Shown: positions 47,903-58,200 of the stretch, piece after piece
Layout of the letters: every line of letters begins with the position of its first letter
How positions within the stretch are numbered: the first letter of the stretch is position 1
NCBI GenBank assembly: GCA_036402075.1
Contig: DASWTP010000064.1
Span: 50,561-114,560, forward strand
Length of the DNA stretch: 64,000 bases
Direction of reading: 5' to 3'
Source of the DNA: Chryseosolibacter sp036402075
GTDB taxonomy: Bacteria; Bacteroidota; Bacteroidia; Cytophagales; Cyclobacteriaceae
Notes under the pieces: model-generated
What the model was told of the DNA's origin: nothing
The model's database searches: none
Seen by the model: only the letters and a program-made list of their open reading frames with translations
Program-made: the position numbers and the translations under genes

Positions 47903-48250
47903 CTAAAGAGGGTGTGCGCAGATTTCAAATTGAATTTCGTCTGCGCGAACGGGTGGCCGGGGAGGACATATTTTTGCTCGAAGCACAGCGTTAGACTGCG
48001 GTTCTATGGTTCCCCAATGGACAATTTGTTCCGCCCCCACTTTCCGGCCGTTTTCCAAATAGATAACAGATAGTGCAATGTTCCTGTAAGATGTTTTGCT
48101 CGCAGTGTTGATGATTTCCAGCTCAAGCAACGATTCTCCAGTCCACGGTTCACACACGATCTTGATATATTCCTCGGGATGGTCCTGCTCCGAATAGTAC
48201 GCGCAGGACGTTGCCATGCCAAGCACAATCAAAAAAGTGAGTGAACGCAT
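47903..48250 (-). CDS. Small lipoprotein of unknown function
   Basis: A 115-residue lipoprotein (MRSLTFLIVLGMATSCAYYS, lipobox Cys at residue 16). The mature domain is beta-rich: LLELEIINTAS, RNIALSVIYLEN and NAVLRAKICPPRPP, resembling small FxLYD-like extracellular domains. The final EIQFEICAHPL contains another Cys. ATG 48250 is preferred over TTG 48253. It converges on the kinase gene. Confidence 0.75.
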   Translation of the reverse strand: MRSLTFLIVLGMATSCAYYSEQDHPEEYIKIVCEPWTGESLLELEIINTASKTSYRNIALSVIYLENGRKVGAEQIVHWGTIEPQSNAVLRAKICPPRPPVRADEIQFEICAHPL

Positions 48251-48477
48251 CAACCGTTAACAGCAAAATTACTGCCACGCCTTGATTCACCCCAATTAAA
48301 GGGTAATCACCGTAAATTCGAGGTCTGCCGACAACGTCTCAAGATGTAACCTATCAGGTCAGAAAAATATTCCAGTTTTATTCTTACCAATATTCGTTCA
48401 AAAATATTCACTTGAGTTCAGTTAGTGAATAGGGTGTCTGCTTAGGTATAATTTGGCTTCATAAATCAATCTCAATT

Positions 48478-51400
48478 ATGAAATCTAAATTCTACTTATG
48501 GCTTTGTTTGGTCATGTTTGCATGCATCAATTCTATCGCTCAAGAAGTAATTCCTGGTGGTTGGATAACGAACGGAGCCGTGACATCGATTAGCCACAAT
48601 TCACAAAACGTTTACGTTGGCGGTAGCTTTGATCTTGTTGGTAAACATAGGCCAAATGGAGTTATTTATGACTTGGCATCAAGCCAACCGATCCCATCCG
48701 CATCCTATCCCAGCGGTATTGTGACTTCTTCGGTCGCAGACGGGCAGGGCGGCTTTTTCATAGCGGGAACCGCGTCTACTTCGAATACAGCGCCAAGTTT
48801 TCAAAAAGTTGGTGATGTAAATCGAGCAGGGCTTGCGCACATCATGGCAAACGGAAGTGTCTCGCTAATTTTTAATCCTGTGCTCGCGGGCGGAGGAAAA
48901 GCAGGTAAGACTGTACTCGCTGCAACCAACGATCGCGTAATTGTCGCAACGCGGTCCATCAATGCAATTACCAAGGCATATGAGGCGCGCGTATACTGTT
49001 TAGCCTATGACGGAACAGTCTTATGGGAGCGTGCTGCGGATAATGGAAGTCATATTGATGCTGGCGCAATCGCGGACGGGACAGTTTACATTGCTGGCAG
49101 ATTTCTCTCAATTGAAGGTCAAGCTCGAACACGGGCCGCAGCAATTGATCTTGTTTCAGGAAACCTCCTACCATGGAACACCGCTGATTTGATTCCTCCA
49201 CTTATTGGCAACATAAGGCGAGCAATCACTATCGGTATCGGAGACGATGAAGTTTTCCTCCGATTCAATCCAAACGCCATTGGCGTATCTACGCTAATTT
49301 CTGTAGACCGTGTCACCGGTATCTCAACTGGATGGGGTGTCAATGTAGGGGGCGGTTCCCTTCTTGTTCATAATGAAAAACTATATTATCAAACGCTGAA
49401 CGCTTTAGTAATCCGGGATGCTGCAACAAAGGCCGTTCTTCCAAATCCTGACGGAGTCAATTGGAATACCTCTATAAGTTCGTTGTCTGCAGCAGGCAAT
49501 ACGATCTACGTTGCGTCAACTGCCGGATTTAATGATCCAGGCTCCAATTCACTGGGCAGTATTGTAGCGTTTAATGAGAGCTCCCTGACTGTTCAAGCTT
49601 TTGATTCACGACTGTATTCTGGTATCAATGCAGCTGGCAGGGCACTCTACACGATGTCAGGTGGCGGTGGGAGACTGTTTGTAGGCGGCTCTTTCCCAAG
49701 CATCGCAATGAAGCCTGTCACAAACCTCTTCGGATACAATCGACAAACCGATGAGTTCCTGCCCTTTAGCCCTGTGCTCAACGATGTCGTCACGCATGTC
49801 CAGGCATTCGAAGACCGCCTTTATATCAACGGTTTTTTCTGGCAAGTGAACAATGCCGACAGACTGTATGGCGTAGCATCATTCGAGCTTCCTGCTGGAC
49901 AACTTACAGATTGGAATCCTGAGTTATTCGCGACTGCCTTTGCCGGCTGGAATAATACCCTGTACCTCACAGGTGAGATACCGGGAAGAAATGGAATCGC
50001 TGCGTTCAACGCAACTACGGGCGAGCTTACGGATTGGAATCCACCGAATGGAATACAAGGCACTCAGTGTATCGCTGATGATAACGGTGTATATGTCGGG
50101 GGTAACTCGTGGGGAACGGCTTCAATCCGTTTCTATAACCATGTCAACGGTAATGAAATTTTCCCCCCTGTGGCTTTGACACCAGGCGATAATGGCGCTA
50201 CGGTTTTTGGAATGGCTCTTGCAAACAACAGGTTATTTGTCGGAGGTGATTTTGCAGGGATTGGCGAGGCAGGCAACGCTGTCGCAAAACCAGCTTTTGG
50301 AGTTGTCGACCTGTCTACCGGAATGCCAGTTGACCATACCATTACCTTTTCACCAGCGCTTGAATGGGGTAACGTAAGTGCCTTAGCATCCGATGGCGGA
50401 TCAGTATACATCGGGGGTTATTTTGATGCCATAAGTGGCCAGAACCGAAAACTAATAGGCGCAATCAATGCCGAGACACTTTTGTTGACTGATTGGAATG
50501 CCCCTGTTGACGCTAGTGGTGCGCAACTCTCTTACAATTTTATAAATACTATTAAGCCTCTAGCCGAGGGTGTGCTGATCGGTGGTGAATTCTATAAGGT
50601 AAAGGAAATGCATACCAATAGCCTTGCCATGGTTACGCCTGATAATTCAAATGTGGTGTCAGGAACAGTATACCTTGATGACAATGGAAATGGGACGCAA
50701 GATGTCGGTGAAGAAGGTCTTTCCAACATATTGGTTGAGGTACAGCCAGGCAATCTATTTTATCCAACGGACGAGAATGGCCAATTTCGCTTTTTCACGG
50801 GAGTAGGCGACTTTACTATTAATCCAGTGCATCCGACCTACGCATTGTCTGTCAATCCATCCACGGCTAACGTCACTTTCACGGGATACTTGCAATCAAA
50901 TAATAATCTAAACTTCGCAGTCGTTCCCTTTCCTTCTATCGTCAACGACAATATTGAAATAATTTCTGACCGATGTCCGAGGCCCGGTTTTGAATATGAG
51001 TATACAATCTCATATCAAAATATGGGAACTGTTGCTAGCAGTGGAACCATAACGGTCACGTTAGATCCGCGACTCCTTAATGAAGGAACCGAACCTACAC
51101 CAACAAACGTCAATGGCAATGTACTGGAGTGGACTTATTCCGATCTTCTTCCCGCGCACAGTGGATCTATTCTAATCCATGCACGCGTTCCGGCCCCCAC
51201 GGAGGAAGGAAGTTTATTGGGCGAGCAAATTCTAACGTCTGCGATCATTGATACCGAAGGTGATGATGTAGACCTTGAAGACAATTCAGTAGACCTTGAA
51301 GAAATCGTTGTCGGTTCCGTTGATCCAAACGATAAGCTCGTTACACCACAAGGCTATGGACCGAATGGCTATGTTGATGAAGACACTGAATTTTTCACCT

Positions 51401-53385
51401 ATACCATACGGTTTCAAAATGTTGGAACTGCCCCGGCAGAGGATGTTTACATTCAGGATGCCTTTGACGTTAACTTGGATGTAAGCTCGTTTACCGTGGT
51501 TGAGTCAAGTCATCCGAACTTCAATTACTACATTCAAGACCGTACACTTTTTGTTACCTATCCCGATATCAACCTGATTGATTCGGTGGCAAATGAACCG
51601 GAGAGCCATGGTTTCATAACCTTTCGAATAAATTTAAATAGTGGGCTTCCGCGCGGTACTGTGATTCAAAATTCAGCAGCTATCGTTTTTGACTATAACC
51701 TTCCGCTCGTTACCAACACCGTAATAAACACGCTTCGCAACGCACCGTACCCAACCATGATCTTTATCCCATCGCTAGAAACAGCTATTGGTGCAACTGT
51801 CGATGTGCCCGTGATGGTGAGGAGTTTCAATGATGTGGCAGGCGCCCAATTTTCTGTGGCTTGGGATCCGGAAGTAATCACGTTCGAAAGTGTCGGGCAA
51901 TTTAATTTACCGGGCCTGGATGAAACCTCGTTCAATCTTGACCACGCAGACGATGGATTCTTGACCGTTGTATGGAACGATCCAACTTTGGCTTCGCATT
52001 CACGACCCGACAGTTCAGCCGTCTTCACGTTGCAATTTCTGGTAAGCGGTCTTGCTGGAACGCAAACCGAGATCAATATCAGTCAGGCACCCGTGCCGCT
52101 CGAGGTGATTGGATCAAATTTTGAAATTGTTGAATCCGAGCGCCTGGCGGGTAGTTTGAATGTTAGTAGCCAGGTAAGCCTCAATGGAGTGGTGCTTTAT
52201 CCAAACGGGCAAGCTGTTCAAAATGTTACTGTCGGGATTTCCGGTTCGCACAACGGATCATCTCAAAGCAATCAAACCGGACACTATAACTTTGAGCTAG
52301 AACCGGTAGACACACATGTTGAATACACACTTACGCCCTCCAAAGACGATGACCCTGAAGTTGAAAACGGCATTGATGTTCAAGACGTGGCACTCATAAG
52401 GCGAAATATTTTAGGAATTGAAACCCTGGGTAGCCCGTTCGCGATCATCGCAGCGGATGTAAGCAACAACCAATCGGTCAGCGTACAAGATATTATACTC
52501 TTGCAAGCTTTCATTCTTGGAGTTGAGACGTCTTTCCCCGAAAACCGACACTGGACTTTCGTTGACGCAGATCACGACTTCACCGCAGGCAATTCTCCGT
52601 TTTCCTATGCGCAAACACGTACCGTAGATTTTGAAGACCTTGTTAATAATGTCTCGCACGGGTTTACCGCAATCAAAATCGGAGACATTGATTTTTCAAG
52701 AGATAATTCGCAATCCGGGAGAACAAAACACCAGGAAGTTATCATGGAAATTAGCAGGCCCAGAGAAACGGCTCAGGATTGGGTTGAAGTTGATATGAAA
52801 TTGCATGGATTCATTGACATCTCTGCATTTCAGTTCACGATCGCTTGGAATGCAGAGGAGCTGGAATGGTCGGAGACGTTTGAAAAAAATATCAGTGCGC
52901 AATATGGAAAGCACCGCGTTGACGAAGGGATTCTCACAGTGATTTGGGATCACCCCAAAGGTCAAAGTCTTTCGTTACCCGAAAACGACTTATTTGCAAC
53001 CCTTCGCTTTAAGAAAAATTCAGATGCGGTTAGTCAGCCTCTGACTGTTGATGGGCGCATCACGAAATTGAAAATGTACGACATGTCCCTTCGCCCAGTA
53101 GATCTTACAATCCGTTATGGAGATGAAGAAAAAGTTGAGAGCCGCAAGTTTTATCCCAACCCATTTGATGAGACAACAACGATTTCATTCAGCGCAAATG
53201 AGCCACAAACAGGTCGGTTTGAAGTTAAAGACATCACTGGCAAATCAGTTGACATGCTTGACGTTAATGTGCAAAAAGGTTGGAATGAAATGAGCTATAA
53301 TGGCGCGCGTCTTATCAGAGGCGCGTACATCTTCACTCTAAAATTAAATGATCGTATCATTCGTGCAAAAGCTATAAAAAGGTAA
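48478..53385 (+). CDS. T9SS cargo: giant exported protein with propeller, SdrD-B-like, cohesin- and dockerin-like domains
   Basis: A 1635-residue secreted protein (signal KFYLWLCLVMFACINSIAQ). Residues 20-720 are beta-propeller-like repeats with VYVGGSF/YIGGYF and LTDWN motifs. A short SdrD-B-like unit follows (SGTVYLDDNGNGTQDVGEEG), then a DUF11/DUF7619-like region with VGSVDPNDKLVTPQGYG. A cohesin-like segment (ATVDVPVMVRSFNDVAGAQF), a dockerin-like stretch (NGIDVQDVALIRRNILGIET and SVSVQDIILLQAFILGVE), a second cohesin-like segment (ISAFQFTIAWNAEELEW) and the T9SS C-terminal sorting domain (YPNPFDETTTISF, with GAYIFTLKL near the end) complete it. Function unknown; cell-surface or secreted. 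A strong terminator follows. Confidence 0.87.
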   Translation: MKSKFYLWLCLVMFACINSIAQEVIPGGWITNGAVTSISHNSQNVYVGGSFDLVGKHRPNGVIYDLASSQPIPSASYPSGIVTSSVADGQGGFFIAGTASTSNTAPSFQKVGDVNRAGLAHIMANGSVSLIFNPVLAGGGKAGKTVLAATNDRVIVATRSINAITKAYEARVYCLAYDGTVLWERAADNGSHIDAGAIADGTVYIAGRFLSIEGQARTRAAAIDLVSGNLLPWNTADLIPPLIGNIRRAITIGIGDDEVFLRFNPNAIGVSTLISVDRVTGISTGWGVNVGGGSLLVHNEKLYYQTLNALVIRDAATKAVLPNPDGVNWNTSISSLSAAGNTIYVASTAGFNDPGSNSLGSIVAFNESSLTVQAFDSRLYSGINAAGRALYTMSGGGGRLFVGGSFPSIAMKPVTNLFGYNRQTDEFLPFSPVLNDVVTHVQAFEDRLYINGFFWQVNNADRLYGVASFELPAGQLTDWNPELFATAFAGWNNTLYLTGEIPGRNGIAAFNATTGELTDWNPPNGIQGTQCIADDNGVYVGGNSWGTASIRFYNHVNGNEIFPPVALTPGDNGATVFGMALANNRLFVGGDFAGIGEAGNAVAKPAFGVVDLSTGMPVDHTITFSPALEWGNVSALASDGGSVYIGGYFDAISGQNRKLIGAINAETLLLTDWNAPVDASGAQLSYNFINTIKPLAEGVLIGGEFYKVKEMHTNSLAMVTPDNSNVVSGTVYLDDNGNGTQDVGEEGLSNILVEVQPGNLFYPTDENGQFRFFTGVGDFTINPVHPTYALSVNPSTANVTFTGYLQSNNNLNFAVVPFPSIVNDNIEIISDRCPRPGFEYEYTISYQNMGTVASSGTITVTLDPRLLNEGTEPTPTNVNGNVLEWTYSDLLPAHSGSILIHARVPAPTEEGSLLGEQILTSAIIDTEGDDVDLEDNSVDLEEIVVGSVDPNDKLVTPQGYGPNGYVDEDTEFFTYTIRFQNVGTAPAEDVYIQDAFDVNLDVSSFTVVESSHPNFNYYIQDRTLFVTYPDINLIDSVANEPESHGFITFRINLNSGLPRGTVIQNSAAIVFDYNLPLVTNTVINTLRNAPYPTMIFIPSLETAIGATVDVPVMVRSFNDVAGAQFSVAWDPEVITFESVGQFNLPGLDETSFNLDHADDGFLTVVWNDPTLASHSRPDSSAVFTLQFLVSGLAGTQTEINISQAPVPLEVIGSNFEIVESERLAGSLNVSSQVSLNGVVLYPNGQAVQNVTVGISGSHNGSSQSNQTGHYNFELEPVDTHVEYTLTPSKDDDPEVENGIDVQDVALIRRNILGIETLGSPFAIIAADVSNNQSVSVQDIILLQAFILGVETSFPENRHWTFVDADHDFTAGNSPFSYAQTRTVDFEDLVNNVSHGFTAIKIGDIDFSRDNSQSGRTKHQEVIMEISRPRETAQDWVEVDMKLHGFIDISAFQFTIAWNAEELEWSETFEKNISAQYGKHRVDEGILTVIWDHPKGQSLSLPENDLFATLRFKKNSDAVSQPLTVDGRITKLKMYDMSLRPVDLTIRYGDEEKVESRKFYPNPFDETTTISFSANEPQTGRFEVKDITGKSVDMLDVNVQKGWNEMSYNGARLIRGAYIFTLKLNDRIIRAKAIKR

Positions 53386-53405
53386 ACCCTGGAGTTCAAA
53401 TACAG

Positions 53406-53432
53406 AAAAGTCGGAACCTTCCGACTTTTTTG
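53406..53432 (+). terminator. Intrinsic terminator of the T9SS cargo gene
   Basis: AAAAGTCGGAA at 53406-53416 and its exact inverse TTCCGACTTTT at 53419-53429, with T residues running on to 53431. Only CC separates the arms, so the real loop is probably AACCTT. Confidence 0.85.
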
Positions 53433-53638
53433 TTTTATCCAGCCCGCCAGGTTCACACGTTGTATTTTGCGTCAGGAGGCATCCACCAAATTGGGTCAAA
53501 TTCATTTGACATATTTTAGCTTAAATTAACTCCCGCGCACACACTAAAAATATTTTGCGCCTTTGTGCCATTCCTTCGAGCCTTAGTGAAAAAAAATCGC
53601 CCTGAAAGCGTAACTTACTCTATCTAAAGACCTAAACT

Positions 53639-54127
53639 ATGAATAGCACCATCACAAACCTAAAGCAAGAACGAAGTCCACTTGGCGCGATTATCATTGC
53701 AGGACTAATTGTTGGAACGCTCGATATCCTTGCCGCATCGATTCAAACGTTGATCAATGGAAGAAATCCTGTCGGCATGTTGAAGTTTGTTGCCAGTGGT
53801 GTCTTCGGACCAGAAATTATGACTGGTTCTGATTCTTATGCACTTCTTGGCTTGCTGTTTCACTTCTGTATCGCGATGGGTTGGACCGGACTCTTCTTCT
53901 TTCTCTACGCGCGAATGAGTTGGATGAGAAAGAATAAATTTTTAACGGGAGTTATCTATGGGCTCTTCGTTCAGATTATGATGTCGCAAATTGTTCTCAA
54001 GCTTGCGAACACGCCACCTATTCCCTTTCGGTTAAAAGGTCAGATTATCGCTGCGGGAATTTTGATTGTAGCGATTGGAATTCCTCTGGCATTCTTAGCG
54101 GATCGCCACTACCGATCGAAGACGTAG
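53639..54127 (+). CDS. Four-helix membrane protein of unknown function
   Basis: A 162-residue inner-membrane protein with four predicted helices: GAIIIAGLIVGTLDILAASI, ALLGLLFHFCIAMGWTGLFF, FLTGVIYGLFVQIMMSQIVL and GQIIAAGILIVAIGIPLAFL. Positively charged loops (RMSWMRKNK, RYRSKT at the end) suit inner-membrane topology. No transporter or enzyme motif is seen. It sits alone between the T9SS cargo gene and a PorT-like gene. Confidence 0.82.
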   Translation: MNSTITNLKQERSPLGAIIIAGLIVGTLDILAASIQTLINGRNPVGMLKFVASGVFGPEIMTGSDSYALLGLLFHFCIAMGWTGLFFFLYARMSWMRKNKFLTGVIYGLFVQIMMSQIVLKLANTPPIPFRLKGQIIAAGILIVAIGIPLAFLADRHYRSKT

Positions 54128-54264
54128 GAAATTCTGTCAGCAACGTTTTGTTTTTCTTTCGGAATCATCATTTAAGTAAAGATGGCATACTTTTTTTGCC
54201 GCTTTGTGAATGCGCATTCACCTGTTTGAATGCTTTTCCATTAGACAAACTTTAACTAACGAAA

Positions 54265-54861
54265 ATGAAAACAAAATCATTGGTATTGATCCTGAGCCTG
54301 GGTTTGATGATCACTGCAGTACAGGCACAAGACGCAGCCTTTGGACTCAAAGGCGGCATCAACCTCAGCACCTTCAACCTTGACGATGCAAATGCAACAT
54401 ACGATTCACGAACCGGATTTCATGCCGGGCTTTTCGTGCGCGGCAAATTTAACAAAGTAGCAATTCAGCCTGAACTTCTTTTGTTCACACAAAACAGTGA
54501 ACTCAGAACTTCGTTGTTTGGGACGGCCCAGGATCGATTCACGTATTTGAGCATTCCCGTCATGGTGAAGCTGTACCCGGTAGGTGGACTAAATCTACAA
54601 CTTGGTCCACAGTTTGGATTTTTGATCGATGGTGAGCGCAAGTATGACACGGTGTTTGGCAGCGGAAGCCAGGACATCAAAGATCATTACAAGAGCAGCG
54701 ATGTTTCACTCTCACTCGGTGCCGGCTATGATTTTGGCTTCGGCCTTGGTTTGGATTTCCGCTACAACCTCGGCCTTAAAGACGTAAACAACGCAGCGAA
54801 TGGCGAAGCAGTGAAGAGCCGCGTGTTCCTCGTTTCCCTTGGCTGGAATTTTCTAAATTAG
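54265..54861 (+). CDS. PorT-family outer-membrane beta-barrel protein
   Basis: A 198-residue exported barrel (signal KSLVLILSLGLMITAVQAQ). The start of the mature part AAFGLKGGINLSTFNLDD, then TGFHAGLFVRGKFNKVAIQP and LSIPVMVKLYPVGGLNLQLG, is typical of the PorT/OmpW-like family widespread in Bacteroidota (PF13568-type). The last strand VFLVSLGWNFLN ends in an aromatic-Asn outer-membrane signature. Usually a small barrel of 8 strands. A terminator follows directly. Confidence 0.92.
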   Translation: MKTKSLVLILSLGLMITAVQAQDAAFGLKGGINLSTFNLDDANATYDSRTGFHAGLFVRGKFNKVAIQPELLLFTQNSELRTSLFGTAQDRFTYLSIPVMVKLYPVGGLNLQLGPQFGFLIDGERKYDTVFGSGSQDIKDHYKSSDVSLSLGAGYDFGFGLGLDFRYNLGLKDVNNAANGEAVKSRVFLVSLGWNFLN

Positions 54862-54881
54862 AATCGTAACCTATCTTTTAG

Positions 54882-54913
54882 AAAGACCTGCGCTTGGAGT
54901 GCGGGTCTTTTTT
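54882..54913 (+). terminator. Intrinsic terminator after the PorT-like gene
   Basis: AAAGACC pairs with GGTCTTT, extended inward by TGCGC/GTGCG-like pairs across TTGGA, and followed by T residues. It is 20 nt after the stop codon. Confidence 0.8.
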
Positions 54914-55244
54914 CTTTGAATTGATCTTATTGGCGTTTGTCGATCATTTTAAAGCAAGGCACAGAAGCCATTCGCCAAGGCAAATTGGGCATTCTGACAA
55001 CGAGCGAACTCACACGAAACTCTGTGACAACGTAAAGAGATGTTCATGCGCCCGCTCTCAAAATGAGTTCTCGGATTTGAGAACGGTCAATTATATTTAT
55101 TAAATTACTCCTACATCACGAGCAACGACTGAATCAAATAACGAGTTGCATCAAAGTCCATTCTTGCGAGGGATTAATGGTTGCCATTGCCGTATGTTAA
55201 ACGTTTTGTATTACTTTTTGCTTCGGCCTTGCTATCAAGTTGTA
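54914..55244. other. Noncoding leader of the propeller/HTH gene
   Basis: About 330 nt without a convincing gene. It contains no clear terminator, repeat or RNA structure that I could recognise. TTG 55146 and ATG 55194 in frame with the next gene would shorten this region if either is the real start. Confidence 0.4.
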
Positions 55245-58200
55245 ATGAAGGCAACTCCATTAGGCTGTCTTTTTTGCTTTATTGTTGCCCAGCTAAATGG
55301 CCAGTCTACAAACCTCCCCGTGCAAAAACCCGCAGGCAAAATGTACAAAGTTCCAACCTCAGTCGCGGCAAGCAACATAACTATTTTCGACACCGAAGAT
55401 GGCTTGCCGTTAAGTACGGTGATATCAAGTTTCTGCGATCGACAAGGCATCGTATGGTTCGGCACCCTTGGCGGTGGGGTCGCAAAATTTGATGGGAGCG
55501 AATTTCAGACATTTACTACTAGTCACGGATTAGCCAATAACGTTGTTATGGCTATATCGGAAGATCGCAATGGCAACATGTGGTTTGGAACACATGGCGG
55601 AGGAGTCACTCGCTTTGACGGTGTTGCATTAAAATCATATACAAGGTCTGATGGGCTGGCTAACAATGTTACGGTTGATATAGCGGAAGACAACGCAGGC
55701 AATCTTTGGTTTGCTACCAGGGGTAGCGGTATTAGTAGATTTGATGGAACAAGATTTACGACCTACGATGTCGGAGATGGGCTTGTTGACAATAATGTGA
55801 ATTGTTTAAAATTTTTGCCGAATGGAGAGCTTTGGATTGGCACAGACCGCGGGGTCAGCGTGTTTGATGGAAAGAAGTTTTTTTCTCCGCCTGGCTTTGC
55901 GGGTATTGAGGTCAGTTCGATCGCCTTCGGTCCAAAGCAGGATATTTGGATTACGAGTACCCTGACAGGAATTTATAGGCTAACCGAAAATGAAGTTCAT
56001 CACTTGGCCAAGCAAGACACGACCGTATGGGAAGCGCAAGTAGATCGCGAAGGCCGAATATGGTTCGCCTCACAGCTGCATGGTGTCTTCTATTTTGAAG
56101 AGAAGAAATTTGTTCAGCTTGGGACACCTACTGAGCCAACGTCCAGGAGCATCCGAACAATCACCGAAGATCGGGATGGTACGATATGGATTGGAACGTT
56201 TAGCCGGGGAGTTTGGAGGTACAATGGCAGTGCGGTTTCAAGTTACGGCAGCGAGCATGGTCTCTCAAGTGACGTGCGTGGAATCACACAAGACAAAGAG
56301 GGTAACCTTTGGATGGCTCTCCATTATGGCGGGATCGTGCGATTTGACGGGAAAAATTTCAGCTATTTCAGTCGGGCACAGGGTCTTCCTGGAAATGATT
56401 TTTTTTCCGTGTTTGAAGACTCCATGGGCAATATGTGGTTTGGAGGAATAGGTGGTGATGGCATTATTAAGTACGATGGCAAACTCTTTACAACATATCG
56501 AGCAGAGCAAGGCCTGTCCAACGAAACTGTAACGGCAATCCTTGAAGACCGCGATGGAACGATGTGGTTCGGTACGCAAGATGGTATTCAAAAATTTGAA
56601 GATGGATTGTTCACAAAAATCAATTGGCCGAGTAAGCTCGATACGCGGTATATACGAAGTATAATTCAAGCGCGTGACGGTAAATTATGGGTTGGCGCGC
56701 ATGGGGGTGGCGTTGCGAGTTACGATGGTAAGGTATTCAGGTCCTATTCCACAACTGACGGGTTAGCAACAAATGACATTAATTGTATCCATGAAGATAA
56801 GCAGGGTAATATTTGGTTTGCGGGAACGAACGGAGGGTTAACTCGATTTGATGGAAAAGGATTTCTGACGATTGCCGTCAGTCATCCCGTGCCTAATGAA
56901 GCAGTCAATGCGATCGTTGAGGACAAGGATGGGAAGCTGTGGCTTGGAACCAACAACGGCATTCGATCCCTGGAATTCATTACTGCAGGTAAGAGGGTAA
57001 CAGGCGCGGGCCTGTTCTCAGGCAGTAACGAAGACATTGAGCAATCGGTTCAGTTTAAATGGGAGACGTTCGATGGCAGTTCGGGTTTTCCGATCAGAGC
57101 CGTCAATCCGAATGTCATGATTTACCTGGAAAAAACATTGCCAGCTCTGACTAATTCGCAAGGAATGATCTGGATGGGCTGCGGGGACGGTTCCATCATA
57201 CGTTTTGATTCGCGCGAGGTTAAACGTGCAGTTGAACCACCGCAAATTCAACTTAAAAATGTTCAACTTGACGAGACCCAGATTGCTTGGTATTCCTTGC
57301 AAAAAAATACATCAGTAGACAGTGCCGTCTTATTGCAGCAGCAGATGATCTATGGCACAACGTCTACCCTGGCGTTAAACGAGGATTCAACACGGCAACA
57401 CTATCGGGGAATCCGCTTGGATGGTGTTGAGCGATTTTCGAATGTGCCGCGCAATCTTGTTCTTCCCTATCACTTTACCCGTATTACATTTCAATTCAAC
57501 GCAGTCGAACTTTCCCGAAATTCCACAGTCCAATATCAGTATCGTCTGGAAGGGCAACATCCCCACTGGAGTGCAGCTACAAGTTCAAACGTGGCGAGCT
57601 TTAGCAACCTCATAGCAGGCGATTATCAATTCCAAGCTCGAGCGCGGACCAGAGACAGCACGTGGGGCCCGCCCGTGACATTTGAATTCTCGGTGCTTCC
57701 ACCTTGGTGGCAGACACGGAGTATGTACATTTTTTACGGTGTTGCTTTCGTACTAATTATTGCTGGGTTTATGAGATGGCGCGAGAGACGATTACATCAA
57801 GCAAATCAGAGACTTGAACAATTAGTAGGTGAAAGGACCCGTGAATTAGAAGACCAGATAATTGAAGCAGAGAGACAGCGTAGATTAGTAGAAGTCCGGA
57901 ACAAGGAAATACGTGACGAACTTGAAGTGACAGAGCGAAACCTGTCTGGCATGGCGCTGCAGATGATCCATCGGTATCATTCATATGAAGAGCTCGAACG
58001 GGAACTAAAGAAGCTTGCGGGGAATTTTGAATTCCGAAAAGAGTTTCAGAAGGTGATTTCAATGATAAACGTTGATAAATCACTTGACACTGAATGGAAT
58101 CATTTCAATCAGTATTTTAATCACGTTCATAAAGATTTCAACGATAACCTGCGGCAGCGTTCGGATCAGCTGTCAACAAATGACCTCCGAATGGCAGCGC

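Noticed and set aside
54894..55103. 69-codon frame after the PorT-like gene
   Set aside because: It starts within the terminator hairpin and shows no gene features.
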